The notes beneath the pieces are model-generated. The model saw nothing but the letters and a program-made list of their open reading frames with translations, had not been told where the DNA came from and searched no databases. From Brachypodium distachyon (Eukaryota > Streptophyta > Magnoliopsida > Poales > Poaceae), in the NCBI RefSeq assembly GCF_000005505.3, contig NC_016133.3, positions 12,028,001-12,092,000 of the forward strand: a stretch of 64,000 nt of DNA, written 5' to 3'. Positions 46,496 through 61,692 of the stretch are shown here, piece by piece (position 1 is the first letter of the stretch; every line of letters begins with the position of its first letter). The translations under genes were made by a program, and so were the position numbers.

Positions 46496-48410
46496 ATGGA
46501 CGACACTCAAGGTATACGTCTTACTAGCTGCTCATATTTATTTTTGGCAACACACTGTATGAATACCCTATTAAGCGCGCTCAATATATACTCCGTATAG
46601 AGGTAGAGCTAGCTACGCAGGAGTCGGGGCAGCAGCTGGCTATGGCTACCGAAGCTGCAGGTACGTATACACACACGTACGCAACATGTACAAATTTTTG
46701 CATGCGCGCGTATATATGTTGATATTAATACGAGTAAAATGAGAGCGCATGCATGCTAATTGTTACTATTAGTTTCAGGGAATGCACCGGAGCAGGATGG
46801 CGCCGATTCATCTGGGATAACAGCGTTGCCGAGCGGATCTAGAGATGAAGAAGGTAAGCTCGAGACGCGCTGATTAATTAAAACTAGTACTCTCTCAATC
46901 TCATATTAAATGACGGAATATTACATGTATCTAGATGTATTTTAGTATGTAGACAGGGAGTAGTATTGATCCGTCCTAGCTTGCATTGCATGGTTGTGAG
47001 AGCGCTAGCTGCGTACTTATTCATGGTTAATCTGTGACGTAATATATATAGCATTAATTGTGTGCGTGTGTAGATCAAATCATTCCAGAAGCACTGCCGG
47101 ACGACGAGTATAATCCCCTGATAACAGAGATCCTAAGAGTTCTTCCGGCCAACCCGTTGGGCACTGGCGTTGCGTGCCTGATTTCGGATGCCGGCGGCGG
47201 CAAGTATTACGGAGCAGACAAGGTCCGTATCGGGCCGTTCCAGCGGCAGGATCCAGCCATACAATCAGCTGACAGGATGGAGCAGGAGAAGAAGCGCGTG
47301 CTCCGCGGCCTGCTGATCACCAGCAACGACAACGAAGAAGATGAAGCAGGCCGGCGTGAGCAGCTGAGGAGCCACCTGGAAGCCATGGGAGTCATGGAGC
47401 CCGCTGCACGGCTGTGCTACGACGGGACCTACAGGTCGATGACGAGAATGGACTTCACTGGCATGCTGCTGCTGGACGGGTTCTTCCTCTACTCGCGCTT
47501 CGTCTCCGGCAGCATCGACGACATCATCGTCGACCGCGACATCATGTTCCTCCTGGAGAACCAGATACCTTTCTTCGTCCTGGACAAGATCCACCAGCTG
47601 CTAACCGGACCTTTCGATGAATGTTCCAGTCATTTCGTCCTTGATAAGGTCGCCGAGCGCGTCCAACGAGTGCTCCAGCACAATAAGTACATCGCAACCA
47701 CCAACGTTCATGTACAATCGCCTGGCGAAGATCGTCCATGCCATCTTCTCCACCTGCTCTACATGTACTTCACACCTGCCGCCATCCTCGGCTCAGATAT
47801 TTTAATTGACATCCAAGTGAATAGTGCACCCGTGCCCGAGATTCGTCGTTGGCGCCGGGCGACAGAGTACTACGCCGCCGGCGTGGGGTTGGTCAAGCGG
47901 GAGCTCCACGACGACGGGGCGCGCTCCATCCTGGACGTGGATCTCATAAAAGACCAGCTCCACATCCCTCGCCTCATCATCAACAGCAACACCTTCCGGA
48001 TGCTACGCAACATGGTGGCCCTGGAGCACAAGAGCCTGCACCAGACGTGTCGGAGTTCCCACGTCACGGATTACTGCCTCTTCCTGTCGCAGATCGCCGG
48101 CACGGAGGAGGACGTGGAGCTGCTCGTCTCCAAGGGCATCATCATCCACCTGCTTCACAGCAACCACGACGTCGCCCAAGGGCTCGCGGGGCTCTACGAC
48201 GACCACGACTACGACCTGAACCTCAGCTACCTCAGCTCCAAGAATGATGCGCTCGACAAGCTCGTAAAGAGCACCTGGAGGAGGTCCAAGGCGTGGCTGC
48301 GGTTAAACCCTTTGAAGGCTCTGCTGGGTGTCCTGGTTGCTCCTGTCGTCAGCGTAGCCACCGTGCTCCAATTGGCTTTTGCTGGACTCAGCTACCGCAG
48401 AGGCCATTAA
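46496..48410 (+). CDS. DUF247 protein, gene B (four exons)
   Basis: Exons 46,496-46,511 (MDDTQ), 46,601-46,660, 46,779-46,853 and 47,074-48,410; 495 aa. Every junction is phase 1 with GT/AG borders (GTATAC, GTACGT, GTAAGC donors). The large exon carries the DUF247 marks RIGPFQRQD, LLLDGFFLYSRF, ENQIPFFVLDKIHQLL and HLLHLLYMYFTP, ending in a membrane helix (VVSVATVLQLAFAGLSY) and YRRGH. The two small exons add an acidic, Ser/Gly-rich N-terminal tail. Role: membrane-anchored plant protein of unknown activity. Intron 3 holds a 71-bp Stowaway MITE. It lies 0.9 kb upstream of gene C in the same direction. The reading frame is intact. Confidence 0.93.
46890..46960. mobile_element. Stowaway-type MITE in intron 3 of gene B
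   Basis: CTCTCTCAATCTCATATT ... GTAGACAGGGAG between TA sites; 71 bp. Confidence 0.75.
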
Positions 48411-49096
48411 GTAGTAGCTAGTACCGCCATAGATAAGCTTCATCGATCATTGCAATATCCTTGATTAATTTTCAAGTAAATTCCATTTTTTACCCTCGAG
48501 TTTCAGTTATTTTGACAGTTTTGGGATTTAGTGGATTTTCCGTTTATTTACTTCATTTAGAAAAGTTCTGCCACTAGTGATTCCATTTAAGATCGTACAA
48601 TAAATTTCTGATCATAGATTCCTCTTGGTCTTGGAGTAGTACGTACATAGTGGCCTTTAACTAATTGCTGCATCATGCCTTCACTTGCATCCATCCGACT
48701 TTCTTGATCTAAACAATACGGGTACTGATCGAAGTGTTGTCTTGCATGGAGTATTGTACTCCCTCCGGCTTTTTTCAAATTTGCCCAACTATGATTGTAT
48801 TTTTATGTAGGAATAACTTTATAGACCTGTTAAACTAAACTAGCTGGTTCACCTTTTTATCACGAGAGCCGTTGGAATTGCATCTGTATGTCGTTAATTT
48901 CACTCTCCTCTTTCCATCGTTCCTTTTGAATCTTAAGACAAACCATATCTAATAGCTGAAGAAGCAACTTATTTTTAACTAAAAATCAGACGACTGGGGT
49001 ATAGTAAAACCGGGCCGTTTTATTATTTGTAAATCAACAAAACGTTGTACTATTTGAAATGTCCACGCCATGGAGGCGTTATGTTTCCATTATATA
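48411..49096. other. Spacer between DUF247 genes B and C
   Basis: No gene. A one-ended Stowaway-like piece starts at 48,759 (CTCCCTCCGGC). Confidence 0.5.
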
Positions 49097-49205
49097 CTCC
49101 CTCCATCTCCATCACATATTAAGTACCGAAATATCACATATATGTAGATGCTTTTTAGATACAACATTCATATTTAGACAAATTTGATTGTTGGGACGGA
49201 GGGAG
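49097..49205. mobile_element. Stowaway-type MITE abutting the gene C promoter
   Basis: CTCCCTCCATCTCCATC ... TTGTTGGGACGGAGGGAG between TA sites. Its right target-site TA (49,206-49,207) directly precedes the TATA box of gene C. Confidence 0.92.
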
Positions 49206-49207
49206 TA

Positions 49208-49323
49208 ATATAAATGGCAGGTTAGCGGACAATACAAAACGAGAAACGCAAGTCGTAGCAGCAATATACTCCTACTGTTGATCGAAGACGGCCGGCCGGC
49301 CGGCGAAAACCAACCCAAGCTCC
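49208..49323 (+). promoter_or_regulatory. Core promoter and 5' UTR of DUF247 gene C
   Basis: AATATAAAT at 49,208-49,216, GGTTAGCGGACA, GAGAAACGCAAG (49,241-49,252) and GAAGACGGCCGG before the ATG. Confidence 0.8.
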
Positions 49324-50999
49324 ATGGACATTCAAGGTAATATATACGTCCTACGTACGTACTAGCTAGTATGGTACGTACTTAGATCCCGGCCCCTAGC
49401 TAGTTATGTGGTATATCAAGCTGGTCGTCTCTGCCGATCGAACCCGTCCCCGTCGTTGTGCTGCTCGCCGGCCATGGCACACCGTTCTTGGCAGAGTTGG
49501 AGGCCTTTGCCTGACAAATACAAATGCATTTGTACACGGTTTTGATCGTTAAACCATTAATTATTCCGAGTGAGAAGTGCTTCATGATTAATCTTGTGGT
49601 GTTCCATGTTACGATCGCTCCTGCAGGGCAGGGGTCTGGTGCAAGCGCAGCACAGCTGGAGGAGAAAGAAGGCGATTCCCTGATAACAGAGATCTTAGCA
49701 ATTGCTCCTGCCGAGTCGGATGACAGTACGTACGTGGAGTGCCTGATTTCGTGGGTCGGCGACGACATCGACCGCGGCGATTATTACGGACCAGGCAAGG
49801 TCCGCATCGGGCCGTTCCACCGGCTGCAGGATCCATCTGAACAATCGGCTGACATGATGGAGAAGGAGAAGAAGCGCGTGCTCCACGGCCTGCTCACCCG
49901 CAATGAAAAAGCGCGTGGGCAGGAGCTGAGGAGCCACCTGGAAGCCATGGAGCGCCTGGTGCCCTACGCACGGCAGCGCTACAGCAGCAGCTTCAGCTGG
50001 ATGACGAGCAAGGAGTTCGCTGGCATGCTGCTAGTGGACGGGTTCTTCCTCTACTCGCGCTTCATCTCCCGCGGGGACGACGACGACATCACCGTCGACC
50101 GCGACATCATGTTCCTCCTGGAGAACCAGATACCTTTCTTCGTCCTGGACAAGATCCACCAGCTGCTAACCGGACCTGGTCAAGTCCATGAATATTATTC
50201 CAGTCATTTCGTCCTTGAAAAGGTCGCCAAGCGCGTACAACGAGTGCTCCAGCGAAATGCGTACATCGCAACCACCAACGTGACATCGCCTGCTGCTCCA
50301 CCATACCATCTTCTCCACGTGCTCTACATGTACTTGGCACCTGCCGCCATCCTCGGCTCAGATTCAATTGGCATCAAAGTGAATAGTGCACCCGTGCCCG
50401 AGAATCGTCGTTGGCGCCGGGCGACAGAGTACTACGCCGCCGGCGTGGGGTTCGTCAATCGGGAGCTCGACGGCGGCAACAACGGGGCGCGCTCCATCCT
50501 GGACGTGGATCTGATAAAAGACCAGCTCCACATCCCTCGCCTCATCATCGACGGCAACACCTTCAGGATGCTGCGCAACATGGTGGCCCTGGAACAAAAG
50601 GGCATGCAGTATTCCACGCGCAACTCCCACGTCACGGCCTACTGCTTCTTCCTGTCGCAGGTCGCCGGAACGGAGGAAGACGTGGAGCTGCTCTTCTCCA
50701 AGGGCATCATCGTGCACATGCTCCGCAGCAATAGCGACGTCACCAAAGGCCTCGCCGGTCTCTGCGACGGCGTCACCATCGAAGACGCCTTCGGCCGGGA
50801 CGCCAATAACTACCTCAGGTCTAAGAAGGACGCGCTCGAGAAGCTCTGCGACACCACCTGGAGGAGGTACATGGCGTGGCTGCGGATGCGGAACGTCAAG
50901 TGCTGGAAGGCGCTGGCGGTCGTCGCTGCTGCTGTCGTCAGCATAGCCATCGTGCTGCGATTGGTTTTTGCTGGAATCAGCTATGGCAGAGGCAAGTAG
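49324..50999 (+). CDS. DUF247 protein, gene C (two exons)
   Basis: Exon 1 49,324-49,336 (MDIQ, donor GTAATA) joins in phase 1 to 49,627-50,999 (acceptor CTGCAG); 461 aa. DUF247 marks: CLISWVGDDIDRGDYY, RIGPFHR, LLVDGFFLYSRF, ENQIPFFVLDKIHQLL, HLLHVLYMYLAP, and a C-terminal helix AAAVVSIAIVLRLVFAGISY then YGRGK. It is closest to gene B over much of its length (for example VPENRRWRRATEYYAAGVG against VPEIRRWRRATEYYAAGVG), so B and C look like a recent tandem pair. It lacks the two small exons of B. A frame running upstream of 49,627 into the intron is not needed once exon 1 is used. Frame intact. Confidence 0.92.
49431..49480 (+). other. Intron 1 block of gene C conserved with gene A
   Basis: Counterpart of 8,915-8,964 (minus); see that entry. 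Confidence 0.45.
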
Positions 51000-51128
51000 C
51001 TTCTAGAGTTCTAGTGCTTGGTACTATCCATCCATTGTTGCAATATCCTTTTCCCGTACCGTCTACGATTACGGTTTTGCTATTTCTTAGACGACTAGTC
51101 GATGATAACAACATTTTGATTCAATCAT

Positions 51129-52568
51129 CACTATACCGCGTACAAACTTTGAAGGCATTTTGGTAAAGCCTTTTTTTTAAATTGTCTTAATTACTTATTA
51201 TGGCAGGCAATTTCATAAAATGCCTTAGAAGAACCAAGTTAGGGAGGCAATTTTAATAAAAAGCCTCAAAAACTTTGAACATCAAAAGTATAATGAAAAA
51301 AAAACCTAAAAAAATCTAAGCATCAAAGGCATTTTGAAAATAAGCCACAGATAAAATCATTTTGGGGCTATTTGTAAAATCGCCATAGCAAATTTAGAGG
51401 CTATTTTAATAAAAATGCCTTCAATTGTCTGTACATTATGCAAAAATGCCCTCAGCTTTTCTTTTTCTTAAACTTACCCTACAACCGATTTGACACGCAC
51501 GTGCTCTTTTCTTCCCCGATCGATCTCCCCGTCTCCCCGATCTCTGCGCGCGCATCGCCAAACCCTTGCGCCGCCGCCGCCGTCGCGCCGACGACCTGCC
51601 TTCGCGCCGGCTTCGCCAGGATTGGATCTAGGCCACGCCTTCCCCCGCGATGTCGTGGCTCATCCGCCGAAGGGCGAGCCGCCCCGCCCCCATCTCCTCT
51701 GCTATCCCGAGCTAGTGCCAATGGAGGCACGCCGCGGAGGCCGCCGCCGCCGTCGCCTGCTCTCCTCGGACTTCCACCAATATCACCTGACCGCGTGCAG
51801 TCCCTCCGCGTGCGGAGGCGGCTGCTGCCGCCGGCCGCTGCTCCTCTCTGCTGTCCACCCGCCGCTGTTCCTTCCACGGAGGCCGCTGCCGACACCGCCG
51901 GCTGCTCTCCTCTACAGTCCGTCGGCATCCCGATTCCCTCTCCGTTCCTCATCGGCGCTGCCGCCACCAGTGGCGGCTCACCGGCGCATGCACTGCTCTC
52001 TTCCGTTTCCGCGCATGACAGGATCGATATGGGTGCCAAATAGGAGAGCTTTGTTACATCGGAGTATGGCATCTTTAGTCCCACATTGCCAATTAACAAA
52101 AAATCCCACCAATATGTAAGCCTGGGAGAAGAATGGAAGGGAAGAGAAAAATTAGGAACTTACCTTAAAAGAGGTCACGGATCACAAAATCACGCCAAGT
52201 GGCAAATATAGTAAGTCAATAAAGGTAATAATAATAATCAACGTACTAGTGAAAACCATGGATGAGACTGGAAAGTGCATAGAGAGAAGGAGGCAGAGAT
52301 AATTGGTTGGACCCAATATTTGTAATTTGCAAAGCCTAGTTTGACAATTCAGGGCATTTCTGGAAACACCCCAAATAACAATTGAAGGTATTCCTAAAAA
52401 AGCCTTAGTTGCTATGTTTGAAGGCTTTTTTTCAAAAAGCGTGAAATGACATTCCCCTCACCCAACTTCCTTGTCATATTTTTAAAAGCCTCCAAACATT
52501 TTTGGAGGCATTTTGTCATCATTTCGAGGCATTTTAAGATGCCTCCTAATCTGAAACGTGGTGTAGTG
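51129..52568. mobile_element. CACTA-3: small non-autonomous CACTA with GC-rich cargo, 1,440 bp
   Basis: Left end CACTATACCGCGTACAAAC, right end (inverted) CACTACACCACGTTTCAG, flanked by CAT on both sides (51,126-51,128; 52,569-52,571). AT-rich arms repeat 'aggcatttt' and 'aaagcct' motifs in both orientations. The centre (about 51,500-52,020) is strongly GC-rich and looks like captured gene sequence with Pro/Ala/Arg-rich frames; I recognise no product. No transposase. Confidence 0.88.
51490..52040 (+). other. GC-rich captured segment in CACTA-3, possible chimeric frame
   Basis: Frames of about 200 residues are open on both strands because of composition. No domain or splice structure is convincing. 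Pack-type CACTA elements commonly carry such host fragments. Confidence 0.45.
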
Positions 52569-52744
52569 CATTGAGATTCGTGTAAGATTAATATATGTAG
52601 GTCTAGAAACTCTCTTACGATTAATATCTTTTACTCCGCCAGTAAACAGTATGAGCTAGAGTTGATTTATCTCGTGTCACTCAAGTATCACGTTTGTAAC
52701 TGACATGCATGGACGACCGCCGGAACCGGCGCCGGGCCGGACAA

Positions 52745-53545
52745 CGCCGCCGTGTGCTCCTCCTTGCCAACGCTAGCTGCCCATCGGCCGGTCAGCTCAG
52801 TACAGTACTCCTCAACGCTTGTTTTTGGCATTTGTAACTGACACATCACCCTGCAAAATGTGTGTTGTCAGCTGCCCCCACTCATATATATATATGCTCT
52901 ATTCTCATTTTGGATTTTTAAATGCAACTGATTTTCTTTATTTGAATCGGCGAGATTTCTCTTTTATCAGACTAACCTATAGCAGCAGGGTGCATCTTTA
53001 ATTAGTTTTTGGCCCACATCACTATGTACTGCTATATCGTTCCAAAGAATCCCAAATCCAGGAAAGGGAGCCAGGAATTGGAAATGAGGGGCTAGGACTA
53101 GAAGCATCGAAATTTTAAAACCATTCAATACATATCATCCTAAATATTGTAAGGTCCGTCAAAATATGCTTTGTTATTATGCAGTATAAAAGAAATATTA
53201 CATGTCTTCAAAACATGTCTGATAATATAAAGCTCTAAGTCAGCTCAATTGGAATTAGTCTTTTCCTCTTCATGTCTCATAACAGAAACAGACATAATAA
53301 ATTGAGTACACGGTCAAAAATGTCTTAATTGATCTTCAGCCTCTTAGATTTGTATTCCCTCTGATCCATATTAAGTGTCGAAATATTACATGTATCTAGA
53401 CGCTTTTTAGATATAGATACTTTTATATTTAGGCAAATTTGAGACAATTAATATGGATAGGAGGGAGTAGCTCATGCTTTTATAGATTTTAGGACAGCAA
53501 TTTAAACAAATCATAGCAGCGCCGGCAGAATTCGGAAAATTTTAG
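52745..53545 (+). repeat. Segmental duplicate, partner 43,390-44,335
   Basis: Non-coding copy located 1.7 kb 3' of DUF247 gene C; the partner lies upstream of gene B. It carries its own MITE (53,355-53,467) that the partner lacks. Confidence 0.9.
53355..53467. mobile_element. Stowaway-type MITE
   Basis: TCCCTCTGATCCATATTA ... TAATATGGATAGGAGGGAG between TA sites. Confidence 0.9.
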
Positions 53546-54164
53546 GGCAGGGATGTGCATGCTTTGGGCCGCAGCAGCTATCGATCGCCAGTCCAATGAA
53601 TAGGCCTGTTTTTTCCGTGGCCCAGCTGGATTCTGCTTTATGGGCTCATTTAAACTTTTGTCGCTGCTGGGCGTTCAAGGAAATCAGACATTCTTCCGTG
53701 TATGTCAGCTGGGCCCAGAAGGTGGCTAAATTGCTTAACTGTCACCTGGGCCCAGAGGTTATTGTTTTATGAGCTCCAATTAATTTATATACTCCTACGT
53801 ATTATTGTAGGCATGATAGATTTTGGAAAGGAAGTGAACTATTTTTTTGATAGAATTTGTTACTTTGATCGGGTGATACTAAAGGGGGGGTAAGTGACTA
53901 AGAGTGCAGTAGAAAGTAGTAAAACCATACAAAGAGATCTAGCAATTTTTCTCTAGAAATGCATGAATGCATCCCTCCTTTTCTCTCGACCTTCAAATCC
54001 GAAAGTTTCAGCTCATAAGTCGAAGATCTAGCAATTTTTTGCGAACTCATCATTTCTCATGCTTTGTCGACCGATGCAGCCACTGTTTTGAATTATTTTT
54101 TTCGAGGAACACTGTTTTGAAAATTACGAAGACGCAAATTATAGTCCAAGAATTAATTAATTAA

Positions 54165-58696
<4,532 letters not shown>

Positions 58697-58911
58697 CTTC
58701 AAAAGCCGATCACGCAGCCAGTTGTATCTTCAGAAGCCGATCAAGAAAAACATGATTACTCAAAGTTAAAGCAAACCAAGCATCTGAACACTGAAATCTA
58801 CCAACATAACAACACAGGAGAAGGAGGAGAGAAAATACCTGAATCTGAAATACTGCACCTGAATTTCTCAGCTCTCTCAGGAGGTACTCAGCTTTGCTTT
58901 TTTATATATAG
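58697..58911 (-). promoter_or_regulatory. Promoter and 5' UTR of the GBA2-type gene
   Basis: TATA box (minus TCTATATATAAA, 58,899-58,911). A likely leader intron starts at a CAG|GTATTTT donor near 58,840 and ends before the ATG at 58,696. Confidence 0.55.
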
Positions 58912-59999
58912 AACTCACTGAAGAAGAAGAAGATGATACTGCTGACTAGGGAGGAGGATTAGGTGGTTGGTATCAGAAACATATCTTTTTCCCCTTTTGT
59001 AGGTGCGTGGAAAAGTAGGCCTTTCACACACGTCAAAGTTGTTGAATAATTAGCCGAGTACAGCACGGGAGATATTACTACTGCTAATCAACTGTCTGGG
59101 CTAGGATCATCACTTCATTATGTTTTGTGCTCCCAATCAGAAGCCTTGTGAATGATTAAGCTTATGATTGTACAATTCCAGATTGCAAAAGGACACGATT
59201 CCCACATCATCTCAGAAAGGAACAGGGTTTTGGTGATGCCAGCGCTATCTAGTCAAGGAAAAGACAAGTGCTAATAGCATCCATGACTGGGTTTCTTGAC
59301 TTGTCAACAATACCATCATGTAGTGTACTTTAATTTAGATCGGATGGGTTTCTTCAGTATGTAACACATTTTTTAAATATTTTTTTGAGCCGGCCGGCCT
59401 GAACCGGTTTACATTGAAATATTTACACCTTGGAATCTAAGGCTTTTAGGTGAGAGATAGTTTTTTAGCAATGGAACTTGATATAGTAAAATAGTATGGT
59501 CAATAAAATACTCATTTTAATTAGCAGACGCTGTAGTTTTGTAGCATGGGACTTAATAATTACTACCCATTTTAATTAGCAGCCACTGATAGCAGTCTAC
59601 TGTCAACATCCATTTTCTCAAAATAAAAAAGAAAAGGTGTCAACATCCATGCCTGGAAAGTCTTTCTCACATGCTATATCCTGTTTGTCCAAGTCTTCAG
59701 CAAAGCCAAATGCAGCCACACAAGATATATTATGCCCTTTTGCTTAGTCTAACAAACAACTGCTTCATGTAGGATCCATGATAGTGACATGTCATCTAGA
59801 AGGACATCTTCCTTCCATGCAAGCACACTAATTTCCACATAGTTTCCCCCCCTTGGAAATGTAGTTTTCTTCTGCTTAGTTGACTATTCATACAAATACA
59901 AAAATGTGATGAAAATAAAACTGCATTTTTTTTCAAATAGAAAGAACTTTGCATTCTTGAACTGGCAAAACACCGTTGGGACGAGGATATAGATACGTA

Positions 60000-60081
60000 C
60001 TCCCTCCGTCCCAAATTAACTGACGTGGATTTATATAGATTCTTATGCAAATCCACGTCAATTAATTCGGGACGGAGGGAG
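60000..60081. mobile_element. Stowaway-type MITE forming a near-perfect hairpin
   Basis: CTCCCTCCGTCCCAAATTAA and an inverted match CGGGACGGAGGGAG; arms also pair over TGACGTGGATTT/AAATCCACGTCA; 82 bp. Confidence 0.9.
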
Positions 60082-60851
60082 CACCTACGTAGTGTCTACA
60101 CACCAAACATTTGATCGGATGTGTTTTCAGGGCATCGAACCGGTCATCGGAGACAAGAGAATCATAGCCAGCAAAAATGGCGTTTGATCCTTCTGTTAGG
60201 TGTAGATGCTCCCTCCATTAATTCTAAACTATGAGGCGTATAACTTTTTTTTCTAATTCAATTTATTTCTTAAAGTTCGACCAAGTTTATAGAGGGAACA
60301 AAATACAAATATCTACATCTCGAATGGAGATCACTAGATTCATCATAAAATATGTTTTTTTCTGGCTTATTGATTTGATAAATAGAAGATGCTATATATT
60401 TTGCTAGAAGTTTACTCAAATGTCTTGGACTAGAGAAAGTACTGAGATATGTCCTAGATTTTTTTTAGTGGATGCCCTAGATTTTGTTTTGAGAGAGGAA
60501 GGAGATATGGGCTTAGATGCCTAGGTGGTATAGATGTGGCCCAATAGCACTAACCAGCCCACTAAGAGTATCTTTGCTGTCTGGGCACTGCCGCGCTAGT
60601 CTTGTGTTTGGAGTAATCTGTGTGCCATACAGGACACTGATACTTGCCCATTGATCAACTCGATGGTTTGTGGTATGCTGGCAAGTGGCAATTTAATTAT
60701 ACACATCTGGCTACTGTTGTTTTATTTCTGTGACTGAAGTCTGAACATGTGGAAACTCATTTGCCATACGTATGTGGTCGTTGGTGCATCCAGTTCCTGC
60801 ATAAATATTCATGGCGTTGATAAATGATTGCTGCACGTGTGTTTAGAACTA

Positions 60852-60962
60852 CTCGCTCCGATCTTAAATTGTTGTCGAAATATTACATATACGTAGACAT
60901 TTTTTAAAAATAAATACATTCATGTTTGAACAAATTCGAGTCGACTTTAGGATCAGAGTGAG
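60852..60962. mobile_element. Stowaway-type MITE
   Basis: CTCGCTCCGATCTTAAATT ... ACTTTAGGATCAGAGTGAG between TA sites. Confidence 0.85.
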
Positions 60963-61501
60963 TAATCCGACAGCAGTGGCAATTGCTGTGGCAATACTCG
61001 TGTAGGTTTCTGACGTTCTGCAAGGTGCCAACTGCCAACGCGCGCGGTGTTCGACAGGAGCTAGTAATCCGTATTGTAAAACCGGCACATTTGGCGAAAA
61101 TTGGCACAATGACTTTGTACGCCCCCCCAGCTGCTCTATATATCATTGCATTTAGATCAAACATGTACATTATTGGCAAATATATATAGCAGTTTGCTAG
61201 CTAGCTAAAGTAAGCCTTGGCAGCACTAGAACTTCCCATGTGTGTTAATCCATCTGCTGTACTGATTTGTTGCAGTTGTTTCCTGTAAATCAATACGGGA
61301 TTACTATGCTCTTGGAAGGAATGATTATTAAAAGGAGGTTCCGTGGATGCTGATAGATAAACCACTAGTATAGCATAAACAACCCAACAAGATATGATCG
61401 TGATTCCTTGAGCTGTTCTGGCACGCTGACACAAGACAAGTACATCAAAAATTGCACCACGCTGCAAGCGTGGTTGGCTATTAGTACTTCAGATCTAAAG
61501 C

Positions 61502-61564
<63 letters not shown>
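61502..61564. repeat. (AAT)n microsatellite, about 20 units
   Basis: Uninterrupted ATA/AAT triplets, ending about 130 bp upstream of the BAHD gene ATG. Confidence 0.98.
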
Positions 61565-61567
<3 letters not shown>

Positions 61568-61692
61568 GTGAGGAAAATCTTGAATTCTGTAGGTGCTGCG
61601 TCCATATTATCTTCATAAAGGATGAAGCAGACAGCTTAATTAGCTATAGCTTGCTTGCTCGAACCACCTCCAAGAAAGCAGCATAGGAAGCG

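Larger units (their letters stand above)
52572..54164. other. Intergenic; holds segmental duplicate and a MITE
   Basis: No gene. 53,547-54,164 has nothing recognisable and would include the 3' UTR and flank of the gene at 54,165. Confidence 0.5.
58912..61501. other. Intergenic, gene-free
   Basis: No supported frame. Three Stowaway-type pieces (listed) and a one-ended one from 60,209 (CTCCCTCCATTAATTC). Confidence 0.55.

Noticed and set aside
60000..60081. microRNA precursor
   Set aside because: The hairpin is a complete Stowaway MITE with TA target sites; small RNAs may arise but nothing indicates a miRNA gene.
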